Assembly (NCBI RefSeq): GCF_002078605.1
Contig: NZ_MSJR01000001.1
Span: forward strand, 837,137-901,136
DNA from: Salegentibacter sediminis
GTDB taxonomy: Bacteria; Bacteroidota; Bacteroidia; Flavobacteriales; Flavobacteriaceae
DNA length: 64,000 nt
Direction of reading: 5' to 3'
The notes under the pieces were generated by a model. That model had not been told where the DNA came from, did no database searches, and was given only the letters and a program-made list of their open reading frames with translations. The translations under genes were made by a program, and so were the position numbers. Within the stretch, counting starts at the first letter, position 1; each line of letters opens with the position of its first letter. This document shows, piece by piece, positions 26,076 through 35,917 of the stretch.

Positions 26076-27095
26076 ATGTATAAATCACTTGTCAGGTCGC
26101 TTTTATTCCACTTCGATCCGGAATGGGTTCATCACTTCACTTTTAAAAGTTTACAGAATTTTGGCAAAATCCCGGGGTTTTCAGCTTTCTTAAGAAAGCA
26201 ATTTCAGTTGAATGATCCCCGCCTGGAGCGAGAGGTCTTCGGAATAAAATTCAAAAATCCTGTAGGTCTGGCCGCCGGTTTCGATAAGGATGCAAAACTC
26301 TACAAGGAGCTCGATGATCTTGGATTTGGTTTTATTGAAATTGGCACTTTAACTCCCAAACCCCAACCCGGGAATGAAAAAAAAAGACTTTTCCGACTAA
26401 AGAAAGATGAGGCTATTATTAATAGAATGGGTTTCAATAACGAGGGGGTAGACGCTGCGGTAAAGCACCTTAGAGCTAACAATAATGTAATTATTGGCGG
26501 AAACATTGGAAAAAATAAGATAACTCCCAATGAAAAAGCTTTTGAGGACTATAAGATCTGCTTTGAGGCTCTTTTTGATTATGTAGATTATTTTGTGGTA
26601 AATGTGAGTTCTCCAAATACTCCAAACCTAAGAGAGCTCCAGGATAAAGAACCGCTCACAAATCTTTTGAATAGCCTCCAGGAATTAAATGTAACTAAAC
26701 CCAAACAAAAGCCAATTTTGCTGAAGATCGCTCCCGATCTTACCGATTCTCAATTGCTCGATATTATAGACATTGTAAAGGAAACAAAGATCGCCGGAGT
26801 GATCGCTACCAATACCACGATTTCCCGTGAAGGTTTAATTTCTGAAGATAAAAATGAAACCGGTGGATTAAGTGGTAAACCATTAAAGAAGCGTGCTACC
26901 GAGGTAATTCGTTTTCTTTCTGAAAAGAGTAACAAAGCTTTCCCAATTATTGGTGTGGGAGGAATCCATTCTGCTGAAGATGCCCTTGAAAAACTGGATG
27001 CAGGGGCGAGTCTGGTGCAGTTATATACCGGCTTTATCTATGAAGGTCCTGGTTTGATAAAAAAGATTAATAAAGCAATCTTAGCTAGAAAATAA
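26076..27095 (+). CDS. pyrD: Quinone-dependent (class 2) dihydroorotate dehydrogenase
   Basis: Oxidises dihydroorotate to orotate in pyrimidine synthesis and passes electrons to the quinone pool. The N-terminal amphipathic helix region ([20 protein letters not shown]) is the membrane-associating, quinone-binding part that marks class 2. The FMN barrel follows: [35 protein letters not shown], and [13 protein letters not shown] with the catalytic serine (about Ser179), then [15 protein letters not shown] at the phosphate site. ATG 26076 gives 339 residues; the longer frame would start in the promoter. A LysE-type exporter gene begins 4 nt after the stop. Confidence 0.95.
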   Translation: MYKSLVRSLLFHFDPEWVHHFTFKSLQNFGKIPGFSAFLRKQFQLNDPRLEREVFGIKFKNPVGLAAGFDKDAKLYKELDDLGFGFIEIGTLTPKPQPGNEKKRLFRLKKDEAIINRMGFNNEGVDAAVKHLRANNNVIIGGNIGKNKITPNEKAFEDYKICFEALFDYVDYFVVNVSSPNTPNLRELQDKEPLTNLLNSLQELNVTKPKQKPILLKIAPDLTDSQLLDIIDIVKETKIAGVIATNTTISREGLISEDKNETGGLSGKPLKKRATEVIRFLSEKSNKAFPIIGVGGIHSAEDALEKLDAGASLVQLYTGFIYEGPGLIKKINKAILARK

Positions 27096-27099
27096 CCTA

Positions 27100-27714
27100 T
27101 TGTTAGAGCAAATAATTCCCTTCTTAACTGCCTCTGTTTTCCTCACCCTTTCCCCGGGACCCGACATTATTTATGTCATGGTGCAGGGGATGGCCAATGG
27201 AAGAAAGCACGGGCTTGTAACTGCTCTGGGCCTTGCAACGGGTATTATTATTCATACCAGCCTGGTAGCTTTTGGAGTTTCGGCCGTTATCAAAAGTTCT
27301 GAAACTTTATTTTTCATTATTAAGCTATTCGGTGCATTCTATTTGCTATACCTGGCCTACCAGGTTTTTAAAAGCGATCCTCAAATAGCCTATTCTGCTG
27401 AAGGGATTAAACAAAAATCCTTGTTCGGCCTTTATAAGCAGGGTTTTATTATGAATGTTTTAAATCCCAAGGTAACGATCTTTTTTCTGGCCTTTTTTCC
27501 TGGATTTCTTTGGGAGCCCGGTGGGAATACGGTTTTGCAATTCTTTATTCTGGGAGGAGTGTTCATGCTGCAAACGATTCTCATTTTTGGTTCGGTCGCT
27601 GTTTTGGCTGGAAAAATCTCAAAGTACCTTAAAAAACATACACATTCCGGGTTGGTTTTAAAGTGGTTACAGATAGTTGTCTTTGTGGGAATAGCTGTTT
27701 TTATTCTGTTTTAG
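27100..27714 (+). CDS. LysE/RhtB-family amino-acid exporter
   Basis: A 204-residue inner-membrane protein with the LysE signature near the N-terminus (LTLSPGPDIIYVM) and about six hydrophobic helices. A conserved central segment (KLFGAFYLLYLAYQVFKS) and NVLNPKVTIFFLAFFPGF in the middle are family hallmarks. Members export amino acids or their derivatives. The start must be the TTG at 27100: an in-frame TAG lies 15 nt upstream and no ATG or GTG is available between. With only 4 nt separating it from pyrD, it is translated as part of that operon. Substrate unknown. Confidence 0.9.
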   Translation: MLEQIIPFLTASVFLTLSPGPDIIYVMVQGMANGRKHGLVTALGLATGIIIHTSLVAFGVSAVIKSSETLFFIIKLFGAFYLLYLAYQVFKSDPQIAYSAEGIKQKSLFGLYKQGFIMNVLNPKVTIFFLAFFPGFLWEPGGNTVLQFFILGGVFMLQTILIFGSVAVLAGKISKYLKKHTHSGLVLKWLQIVVFVGIAVFILF

Positions 27715-27827
27715 ACTGGATTGTTTATCATCTTTTTGTCAAAAGACTAACTGATCTCTGTTTTTCCTTCTTTACCTTATGTGAATTTTATTAAATAGGA
27801 TATATTTTTAAATAATCCTTAAAATAC

Positions 27828-27835
27828 TATCTTTG
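27828..27835 (+). promoter_or_regulatory. -7 promoter element of the HMG-CoA lyase gene (near-leaderless)
   Basis: TATCTTTG ends 6 nt before the ATG at 27842, so the mRNA should have almost no leader. The sequence GGAGGAT between box and ATG is too close to act as a normal Shine-Dalgarno. Confidence 0.6.
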
Positions 27836-27841
27836 GAGGAT

Positions 27842-28705
27842 ATGGGAAAAATCAAGCTCATCGAGTGTCCACGGGATGCCATGCAAGGCATAAAAACCTT
27901 TATTCCTACAGAAAAAAAGGTGCAATACATCCAGGCTTTGTTGCGCTGCGGATTTGACACCATAGATTTCGGAAGTTTTGTTTCTCCAAAGGCGATTCCG
28001 CAAATGGCCGATACCGCCGAGGTTCTGTCTAAACTGGATCTCTCCACAACACAAAGTAAATTGCTGGCCATCGTTGCCAATACCCGGGGAGCATCAGATG
28101 CTTCTAAATTTGAAGAAATAGATTATTTGGGCTATCCCTTTTCGATTTCAGAAAACTTCCAAATGCGTAATACGCACAAAACCATTGCTGAATCGGTAGA
28201 GATATTAAAGGAGATCCTGGAAATTGCTAACCATAGTAATAAAGAAGTCGTGGCATATCTTTCTATGGGCTTTGGAAATCCTTATGGTGATCCATGGAGT
28301 ATTGAGATCGTTGGGAACTGGACCGAAAAATTATCGGCAATGGGAGTGAAGATACTCTCTCTCTCTGATACTATTGGGACCTCTTCTCCCGAAAATATTG
28401 AATATTTATTTTCAAATCTTATTCCTAAATATCCTCAAATAGAGTTTGGGGCACATTTGCATACTACTCCTTCAAAATGGTTTGAAAAAATTGATGCGGC
28501 ATACAAGGCCGGGTGTACCAGATTTGACGGTGCCATTCAGGGTTTTGGTGGATGCCCGATGGCCAAGGATGAATTAACTGGTAATATGCCTTCAGAAAAA
28601 ATGCTTTCTTATTTTAATTCCAAAAAGGCAGAAACCAATATTAAGATGACCAGTTTCGAATCTGCTCATAATGAAGCTACTAAGATTTTCTCTACTTACT
28701 ATTAG
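27842..28705 (+). CDS. Hydroxymethylglutaryl-CoA lyase
   Basis: Cleaves HMG-CoA to acetyl-CoA and acetoacetate, the last step of leucine degradation. It is a TIM barrel of the DRE-metallolyase family, 287 residues from ATG 27842. ECPRDAMQGIKTFIPTEKK opens the barrel; it has P-R-D-A where most family members have P-R-D-G. The metal ligands are in GAHLHTTPSKW, and the mobile loop holds GGCPMAKDELTGNMPSE with the catalytic cysteine. SLSDTIGTSSP and the GFGNPYGDPW segment also match. The longer TTG-started frame begins in the promoter and was rejected. A weak hairpin follows the stop. Confidence 0.9.
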   Translation: MGKIKLIECPRDAMQGIKTFIPTEKKVQYIQALLRCGFDTIDFGSFVSPKAIPQMADTAEVLSKLDLSTTQSKLLAIVANTRGASDASKFEEIDYLGYPFSISENFQMRNTHKTIAESVEILKEILEIANHSNKEVVAYLSMGFGNPYGDPWSIEIVGNWTEKLSAMGVKILSLSDTIGTSSPENIEYLFSNLIPKYPQIEFGAHLHTTPSKWFEKIDAAYKAGCTRFDGAIQGFGGCPMAKDELTGNMPSEKMLSYFNSKKAETNIKMTSFESAHNEATKIFSTYY

Positions 28706-28723
28706 GAAAACCAATGGTTTTCC
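28705..28723 (+). terminator. Possible weak terminator after the HMG-CoA lyase gene
   Basis: GGAAAACC and GGTTTTCC form an 8-bp stem with a 3-nt loop starting at the last base of the stop codon. The T-run after it is poor. Confidence 0.4.
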
Positions 28724-28791
28724 CGTATTTCTATCACATTTTTTTATTTGAATTTAATCTAAATAAGCTTGGGTAAATGTTGTTGCTGGCA

Positions 28792-28799
28792 TATATTTG
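28792..28799 (+). promoter_or_regulatory. -7 promoter element of the porin gene
   Basis: TATATTTG, 33 nt before the ATG at 28833. Confidence 0.6.
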
Positions 28800-28832
28800 C
28801 TGCATTATTTTAAACAAGTCTAAATAAGAATC

Positions 28833-29999
28833 ATGAAGAAGTTTTTACTATCATTGGCAATAGGAGCGACTACTGCTGTTTCAGTTGCCCAAACCCAGCA
28901 GGACTCAATTACTTTTGATCCTCAATATCAACAAAACGCTGCTCAGCGTATTTTATCTGCCGACAATAATGCTGTTACTCTGGGAGCTTATGGGGAAATA
29001 ACTTATAATCAACCGGAGGGAGACAATGGGGAGTTAGATGTTCAGCGTCTTGTAATGTTAATGGGATACCAGTTTAATGAGAAGGTCCAGTTTTTAACTG
29101 AAATTGAATTTGAACACGTAGAAGAAGTTTATATTGAGCAGGCTTTTGTAAATTATAATATTGCGAACAATGTAAATTTGAGAGCCGGGCTTATGTTGGT
29201 GCCCATGGGGATTATTAATGAGTATCATGAACCCACCACTTTTAATGGAGTTGAAAGACCCGCTATTGCCGGTTCTATTGTTCCTACTACCTGGAGAGAG
29301 ATCGGTCTTGGGGTGACCGGAAGGATCAACTCGGCTTCTCTTAGCTACCAGGCTTATATTTTTAATGGTTTCCAGTCTACTACTGCAGACGGTACCGGGT
29401 TAATTGGAGGAAGTAGCGGACTTCGCGGCGGACGTCAAAAAGGAATTAAGTCTACGGTTAACACACCAAATCTTTCTGCTAAGCTTGAATACTATGGTAT
29501 TCTTGGAATGAGGTTAGGTCTTGCCGGTTACTTCGGAAGCACACAGGCTGCAGATGAGGTTGATATGCTTGATGGTGCTGATGTTGGAATGTCTATGGTA
29601 GGTCTGGATGCCCGATATGTATATAAGCGTTTTACAGCAAGGGGAGAATTCATCTATGCTTCTCTTTCAGATACCGAGGAATACAATGCCTTTACCGGAA
29701 GGGATCTTGGAAGTGCGCTTTCTGGATGGTATGCAGAAGCAGCATACAATTTGTTGCCAATGACCAATAGCCAAAAGCTTTTCGCTTTTGCACGCTACGA
29801 AGATTACGATACCCATGCAGATACAGCTGGTAGTCTTACCGAAAACCCTGCCTACGACAGGAATGACGTAACTCTTGGTTTGAGTTATCACATTGCTCCT
29901 GGTGTGGTTTTTAAAGGGGATTACCAGATCAAGGATAACGCTGTTGATGGCGCCGATTCTATGAACCAACTCAACTTTGGGGTGGGGGTTTGGTTTTAA
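28833..29999 (+). CDS. OprO/OprP-like outer-membrane porin
   Basis: A 388-residue barrel protein with a signal peptide (residues 1-19, VSVA before QT) and a C-terminus GVGVWF ending in the aromatic residue used for barrel insertion. The strand pattern and segments such as FLTEIEFEHVEEVYIEQAFVNY, LMLVPMGIINEYHEP and IVPTTWREIGLGV are typical of Bacteroidota phosphate-selective-porin homologues. The actual solute is not determined by the family. It is followed by an FMN-binding protein and a four-helix membrane protein, a grouping that suggests a redox or metal-related function rather than phosphate uptake. The FMN gene also has its own promoter. Confidence 0.88.
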   Translation: MKKFLLSLAIGATTAVSVAQTQQDSITFDPQYQQNAAQRILSADNNAVTLGAYGEITYNQPEGDNGELDVQRLVMLMGYQFNEKVQFLTEIEFEHVEEVYIEQAFVNYNIANNVNLRAGLMLVPMGIINEYHEPTTFNGVERPAIAGSIVPTTWREIGLGVTGRINSASLSYQAYIFNGFQSTTADGTGLIGGSSGLRGGRQKGIKSTVNTPNLSAKLEYYGILGMRLGLAGYFGSTQAADEVDMLDGADVGMSMVGLDARYVYKRFTARGEFIYASLSDTEEYNAFTGRDLGSALSGWYAEAAYNLLPMTNSQKLFAFARYEDYDTHADTAGSLTENPAYDRNDVTLGLSYHIAPGVVFKGDYQIKDNAVDGADSMNQLNFGVGVWF

Positions 30000-30087
30000 A
30001 CTATAGTAAAAGAAGTGCCACAGTCGGGGAGAACCTTGATTTTTTCCGGCTGTTGGCATATATTTTGCCCCATGCGGAATAAAAACT

Positions 30088-30095
30088 TAATTTTG
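30088..30095 (+). promoter_or_regulatory. -7 promoter element of the FMN-binding protein gene (leaderless)
   Basis: TAATTTTG ends 5 nt before the ATG at 30101; transcription would start at or inside the start codon region. Confidence 0.5.
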
Positions 30096-30100
30096 TACGG

Positions 30101-30625
30101 ATGAAAAAATTTGGAAGTCTTATCGTCTTTTTGCTCACCCTGCCTTTTATATTGTCTTTTGGCCTTATGAAGGAGTTGGACAAAAAGGTAGACCGCGAAA
30201 TAAAAGATGAGTTTGAGGTTGCCAATTATTTGCATGAAGGAATAGAGGTCTCTGCAGAAATACAGCAGGAATTGCCTTCAAGGGTTTCGAAAGATAATTT
30301 TTTCAGGCTTAAACATGAAGGTTCACTTTTAGGATATGTTTACCTGGACCACGCACCCAGTAAAACTGCACAATTTGATTATCTCGTAATCTTTAATGAA
30401 GACCTGAGTATTGCCCGCACAAAAGTACTCGTGTACCGTGAGGAATATGGCGGGGAAATTGGGAGCCGCCGCTGGTTACGACAATTTACCGGTAAGTCGA
30501 AAGCCAGCGATTTAAATCATATTGCAGCAATCTCAGGAGCTACAATTTCTGTGCGATCTATGAAAAAAGCTATGAAAGATATCCTGGAAAGTGTGGAGAT
30601 CCTTCAAAAAAACAACCTGATTTAA
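30101..30625 (+). CDS. Exported FMN-binding-domain protein with SGAT flavinylation motif
   Basis: A 174-residue protein with an N-terminal hydrophobic signal or anchor (about residues 5-23). A single FMN_bind domain ends in LNHIAAISGATISVRSM. SGATIS (145-150) matches the motif in NqrC/RnfG-type proteins where the transferase ApbE links FMN covalently to the threonine (here about Thr148). Preceding segments GYVYLDHAPSKTAQFDYLVIF and VYREEYGGEIGSRRWLRQF are normal for the domain. It should therefore be a periplasmic flavin electron carrier. No apbE lies in the window. The downstream gene overlaps its stop codon by one base (TAATG). Confidence 0.85.
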   Translation: MKKFGSLIVFLLTLPFILSFGLMKELDKKVDREIKDEFEVANYLHEGIEVSAEIQQELPSRVSKDNFFRLKHEGSLLGYVYLDHAPSKTAQFDYLVIFNEDLSIARTKVLVYREEYGGEIGSRRWLRQFTGKSKASDLNHIAAISGATISVRSMKKAMKDILESVEILQKNNLI

Positions 30626-31140
30626 TGCAGTATAACGGCCTACTTTTAGCACTTCCCCGGGAAATAAAATCTTTCCTTGCTGTTTTTGTTATCGTGTTAA
30701 GTATAGGTTATTTCACCGGTTTACTTTTTGTTGGGCTAACAGAAACAACTACCCCCGCAGGTATTGAAGAAAATTACCTGGGAAATGAGGGCGATGCTGA
30801 TGTGGAGGTGATGAAATTTAAAAAAGGGGAACGGGAAATGCTTACCATTATTCACACCCATGTCTTGTCCATGTCTTTTATTTTCTTCCTGCTGGGTGGG
30901 ATTGTACTGTTTACAAAATTGCCTAAAAAACTGAAATTCTTTCTTATTCTGGAGCCTTTCTTTTCTGTACTTGCCACTTTTGGGGGAATCTACTTTGTGT
31001 GGAAAGGTATAGACTGGGTGAAATATTTAGTTCTGGTATCTGGGATTTTAATGACACTTATCTTTATCACCTCGGTATCGATTGTGCTGTACCAATTGCT
31101 CTTTCAAAAGGCTGTACCAAAAACTTCCATTCAGGCCTAA
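30625..31140 (+). CDS. Four-helix membrane protein with conserved HTH histidine motif
   Basis: A 171-residue inner-membrane protein with four hydrophobic helices: about residues 16-37, 79-97, 107-125 and 132-156. A polar periplasmic loop (TTTPAGIEENYLGNEGDAD) separates helix 1 from the segment EREMLTIIHTHVLSMSFIFF, whose two histidines at the entry of helix 2 are the only ones in the protein. This could be a metal or heme contact. I do not recognise a named family. Translational coupling to the FMN-binding protein (overlap TAATG) and the porin upstream suggest the three products work together in electron transfer across the envelope; this is inference. Confidence 0.75.
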   Translation: MQYNGLLLALPREIKSFLAVFVIVLSIGYFTGLLFVGLTETTTPAGIEENYLGNEGDADVEVMKFKKGEREMLTIIHTHVLSMSFIFFLLGGIVLFTKLPKKLKFFLILEPFFSVLATFGGIYFVWKGIDWVKYLVLVSGILMTLIFITSVSIVLYQLLFQKAVPKTSIQA

Positions 31141-31210
31141 ACCACTAAACATTCTAAATGCTGGGAAAACAAATAATTGCCAGTCTTTATTCCGTTATTG
31201 TTATTTTTAA

Positions 31211-32719
<1,509 letters not shown>

Positions 32720-32741
32720 ATTATCCGTAAATAATTACAAC

Positions 32742-32770
32742 AAAAAACCCGGCAACTGCCGGGTTTTTTA
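32742..32770. terminator. Bidirectional terminator between guaB and ompH
   Basis: A perfect 12-bp stem, AAAAAACCCGGC with GCCGGGTTTTTT, around loop AACT. Confidence 0.93.
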
Positions 32771-32796
32771 TTTGGTGATTTTAGAGGTACAGAGTT

Positions 32797-33333
32797 TTAA
32801 TTTTCTTCGGTTTCTTTTTCCTGAACTTCATCAGGATCGATGCCTAATTTATCCAGGACTTTCTCGGTAATATCATAGCGCTCATCGGCAAAGGCCAAAC
32901 TGTTGCCATTGGCATGAAAGATTTGGGTGTAAGCTTCCTCTTGTATAACCAGCTGCATCGCCTTATTGATTTCCTCATAGAGAGGCTTGGTAAGTTCGTT
33001 TCTGCGCATCTGCATCATTACAGAAGCTCGCTGGCGAAAACCTTTAATATCATTCTCAAGACCGATTATCTCATTTTCCTTTTCGGCTCTTTCTTCTTCT
33101 GTTAAAGTATCCCGATCTTTCTGGTACACCTCAATTAGGCCTTCATATTCCTTGATGGTCTCCTGAAGGTCTTCCTGCATCTCGGTATTATAGTCTTGTA
33201 ATCCAAGGTTTACCTCTTCCATTGCCGGCATCTGGGCAAGTATATAATCGGCATCAATAGTCCCGGTTTTAGTTTGGGCATTGGCTATATGAGCAACAAG
33301 TACAAAAGCAATTAATAAGGATATTTTTTTCAT
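32797..33333 (-). CDS. Periplasmic OmpH/Skp-family chaperone
   Basis: Holds unfolded outer-membrane proteins on their way to the BAM complex. The 178-residue protein has a signal peptide (residues 1-19, IANA before QT), a short beta segment (GTIDADYILAQMPAMEE) and a long coiled-coil region (about 45-130: YNTEMQEDLQETIKEYEG and EKENEIIGLENDIKGF). The usual C-terminal strand (FHANGNSLAFAD) follows. ATG 33333 was chosen because the longer GTG frame would cross the promoter at 33352-33359. Other envelope-folding genes (surA and a PPIase lipoprotein) are divergent neighbours. Confidence 0.92.
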   Translation of the reverse strand: MKKISLLIAFVLVAHIANAQTKTGTIDADYILAQMPAMEEVNLGLQDYNTEMQEDLQETIKEYEGLIEVYQKDRDTLTEEERAEKENEIIGLENDIKGFRQRASVMMQMRRNELTKPLYEEINKAMQLVIQEEAYTQIFHANGNSLAFADERYDITEKVLDKLGIDPDEVQEKETEEN

Positions 33334-33351
33334 AATTGAATAAATTTTTGG

Positions 33352-33359
33352 CAAATATA
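33352..33359 (-). promoter_or_regulatory. -7 promoter element of ompH
   Basis: TATATTTG on the minus strand, 18 nt before the ATG at 33333. Confidence 0.65.
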
Positions 33360-33399
33360 ACCGCACAGATGTTTTAATCACAGTTTTTATTTAATAAAA

Positions 33400-33516
33400 A
33401 TGATAAAAAAGTAGCAAGCCAATCTTGTAGGACCTGTTTTAGACTGGGTGGATGAAAATCTTAAACAAAAAGGTTCAGAATTAAATAAGAGCGCTAATAA
33501 TTTCCAAAACAAATAA
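33400..33516 (+). pseudogene. Possible small gene remnant in the 302-nt ompH-PPIase spacer
   Basis: The spacer 33334-33635 holds two divergent promoter boxes and, between them, a short frame: ATG at 33400, three codons, TAG at 33412, then 33 sense codons up to a TAA at 33514. The frame after the TAG has protein-like composition (DWVDENLKQKGSELNKSA, amphipathic helix-like). It could be the decayed end of a small gene or chance. No family was recognised. Confidence 0.25.
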
Positions 33517-33554
33517 TCGTTTTTGGATTAGCTTGTAGAACCTAAAGGAATTCT

Positions 33555-33562
33555 TATTTTTG
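33555..33562 (+). promoter_or_regulatory. -7 promoter element of the PPIase-surA-moxR group
   Basis: TATTTTTG, 73 nt before the start of the PPIase lipoprotein gene. Confidence 0.5.
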
Positions 33563-33635
33563 CTCTCATGTAAAAGGCAGAAGAATAGCTGTTTGTAATT
33601 GGTATATAAATTGCTGGCCTTAACCAAAAAAAATA

Positions 33636-34496
33636 TTGAAAAGTATACACCGATTTTTAATAATTATACTGTTTGCCCTGGGGGTGACAGGCTGTAATCT
33701 ATTTGAAGAAACCGACGAACGAAAGGTGGTGGTACGGGTTAATGATTCTTACCTTTACGAAGAAGATATTAATGCTCTTCTTAATGAAGATACCAGTCCC
33801 GAAGACAGTAGTCTGATCGTATCTACTTATATTACCCGCTGGGCTACCCAGCAATTAATAGTAGACCGTGCGCGGCTTAATCTTTCTGAAGAACAACAGA
33901 AGGAATTCAACGATCTGGTGGAGAATTACAGAAACGAACTCTATACCAATGCTTATACCGAAGCCCTGGCCAGAAAGAATATGGATACCAGCTTTACCGA
34001 GACAGAGCTTGAAACTTATTATGAAGAGAACAAGGAAAACTTTAGATTAAAGGAAGATCTGGTGAAATTAAGGTATATAAATCTTGACAAAAACCTTAAT
34101 AACCTTAAGCAGATCAAGACGTGGTTTGAGCGGTTTAATGAAGAAGACAGGCAGGAACTCGATAAAATTGCGCTTCAGTTTAAGAACTATTCCTTTAATG
34201 ATTCGGTTTGGGTGAAAACCAAATCGGTTTATGATAAAATAAAACCTTTAAGTATAGAAGATAGGTCAGACTTGCTTAAAACCTCTAATTTTCTTCAGCT
34301 TGAAGATTCTTTAGGCGTATATTTGATCTATGTTAACGATGTGTTGGAGAAGAATGAACAGGCGCCTATAGATTATGCCAGGCCCTCGATAAAACAGATT
34401 TTGCTCAATAAAAGAAAGCTGGATCTAACAAAAGAACTAGAAAAAGAAATTACAAAAGATGCAATTAAAAACAATCAATTTGAGATTTACGACTAA
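33636..34496 (+). CDS. Periplasmic SurA-like/PPIase-related lipoprotein
   Basis: A 286-residue lipoprotein (lipobox VTGC, about Cys20) whose N-terminal half looks like the chaperone helices of SurA (VNDSYLYEEDINALL, ITRWATQQLIVDRARLNL, ETELETYYEENKENFRL). No complete parvulin domain is evident. It overlaps surA by 38 nt, so it is probably an accessory chaperone in the same outer-membrane protein folding pathway. The start is at TTG 33636: an in-frame TAA lies at 33621 and the only other candidate is an ATA codon just before the TTG. Peptidyl-prolyl isomerase activity is doubtful. Confidence 0.82.
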   Translation: MKSIHRFLIIILFALGVTGCNLFEETDERKVVVRVNDSYLYEEDINALLNEDTSPEDSSLIVSTYITRWATQQLIVDRARLNLSEEQQKEFNDLVENYRNELYTNAYTEALARKNMDTSFTETELETYYEENKENFRLKEDLVKLRYINLDKNLNNLKQIKTWFERFNEEDRQELDKIALQFKNYSFNDSVWVKTKSVYDKIKPLSIEDRSDLLKTSNFLQLEDSLGVYLIYVNDVLEKNEQAPIDYARPSIKQILLNKRKLDLTKELEKEITKDAIKNNQFEIYD

Positions 34497-35913
34497 GCTG
34501 TGTGCATTCATTTTCGGATTATTTTTTAGTCTGAATACTTCTGCCCAGGAGATTATAGTAACCGACAGCACTGCAATTCAGCCAGAGGAGGAATTGGCAA
34601 AGAATACCGATACAGATGGCAAATTTAAGCGCAGGAAAGTTGATGGAATCGCCGCGGTAATTGGCGATTATATCGTCCTGGAAAGCGATGTGCAATTAAT
34701 GTATAAAGATATGCAAAGCCAGGGTATGTCTACTGCAGGCATCACCGACTGTCAATTGGCAGGATCCCTTATGGAAAACAAGCTTTATGCTCACCACGCC
34801 ATTCAGGATAGTATTATAATTATGGATGCCGAAATCAATAATTACATCGATCAGCAAATCGGTCAAATGGTAAATCAGGTGGGCTCTATTGAAAAGGTAC
34901 TTGAATTTTATAACAAAGACACTGAGGAGGAGTTTCGCAGTGAGTTGTTCGAGCTTAACAAGGAAAGACAACTTGCCAGCCGTATGCAACAGAAAATCAT
35001 TGAAAATGTAGAGATTACTCCCGAGGAGGTAAGAGAATATTTCGATAATATTCCTGAAGATGAACTTCCAATGTTTGGGGAAGAGGTAGAGCTTGCTCAA
35101 ATCGTGATAAAGCCCGAAATTCCCGAATCGGAAAAAAATAAAGTTATCTCCCGTCTAAATGAATTCAAGGCCGATGTTGAAGATAACGATGCAAATTTTG
35201 GGACCAAGGCAATTTTGTATAGTCAGGATCCTGGGAGTGCCAGTAACGGTGGACAAATAAGTCTTTCCCGAAAAGATAATTTTGTACAGGAATTTAAGGA
35301 TGTAGCTTTCAGCCTTCAGCAAGGAGAGGTGAGTGAACCTTTTGAAACCGAATTTGGATACCATATCATCCAGGTAGATCGTATTCGAGGTCAAACCGTA
35401 GACCTTCGCCATATTTTACTTATTCCAGATGTAAATAACCAGTCTGTGGAAGAAGCAAAAAATGAGATTGATAGTATTCGTAAGAGAGTAAAAGAGGGAG
35501 TTCTGGATTTTGCTGAAGCTGCCAAAGAATTTTCAGATGAAGAAGAAACCCGAAACGATGGCGGGCGCCTAATGAACCCCCAAACGGGCGATACCCGTTT
35601 CGAACTTTCTAAAGTAGATCCCAAACTTTACGACCAGATTGGAGATTTGCAGGAAGGGGAGTTATCCCTTAGATTAACCGAACAGGATCGCACCGGTCGC
35701 CCCACTTTTAAGTTGATAAAAGTGACTAAAAGAATTCCGGAGCATAAGGCCAATTATTCTACAGACTATATGAAAATTAAAGAGCTTGCCCTGCGTGACA
35801 AACAAATGGAAGCTATTGAGGAATGGCAGAAGTCGAAGATTGAAGAAACTTATGTGAAGATTAGTGGTGAATACCGCGATTGCGAGTACAGCAGTAACTG
35901 GCTAAAAAAATAA
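34459..35913 (+). CDS. surA: SurA-type periplasmic chaperone with two parvulin domains
   Basis: Assists folding of outer-membrane proteins. The 484-residue protein has a signal peptide (about residues 1-29, NTSA before QE). A SurA N-terminal chaperone region (DGIAAVIGDYIVLESDVQL) follows, then parvulin domain 1 at about 190-310 (VELAQIVIKP, SLSRKDNFVQEFKDVAFSL, GEVSEPFETEFGYHIIQV). Parvulin domain 2 lies at about 310-410 (LRHILLIPDVN, FAEAAKEFSDEE, NDGGRLMNP). The start overlaps the end of the preceding lipoprotein gene by 38 nt, suggesting coupled translation. Domain order matches E. coli SurA, though the second domain is less canonical. moxR begins 4 nt after the stop. Confidence 0.92.
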   Translation: MQLKTINLRFTTKLCAFIFGLFFSLNTSAQEIIVTDSTAIQPEEELAKNTDTDGKFKRRKVDGIAAVIGDYIVLESDVQLMYKDMQSQGMSTAGITDCQLAGSLMENKLYAHHAIQDSIIIMDAEINNYIDQQIGQMVNQVGSIEKVLEFYNKDTEEEFRSELFELNKERQLASRMQQKIIENVEITPEEVREYFDNIPEDELPMFGEEVELAQIVIKPEIPESEKNKVISRLNEFKADVEDNDANFGTKAILYSQDPGSASNGGQISLSRKDNFVQEFKDVAFSLQQGEVSEPFETEFGYHIIQVDRIRGQTVDLRHILLIPDVNNQSVEEAKNEIDSIRKRVKEGVLDFAEAAKEFSDEEETRNDGGRLMNPQTGDTRFELSKVDPKLYDQIGDLQEGELSLRLTEQDRTGRPTFKLIKVTKRIPEHKANYSTDYMKIKELALRDKQMEAIEEWQKSKIEETYVKISGEYRDCEYSSNWLKK

Positions 35914-35917
35914 AAAA

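Noticed and set aside
33535..33600. Second start or small RNA before the PPIase lipoprotein
   Set aside because: Only a promoter box is visible; no stable hairpin or terminator supports an RNA gene.
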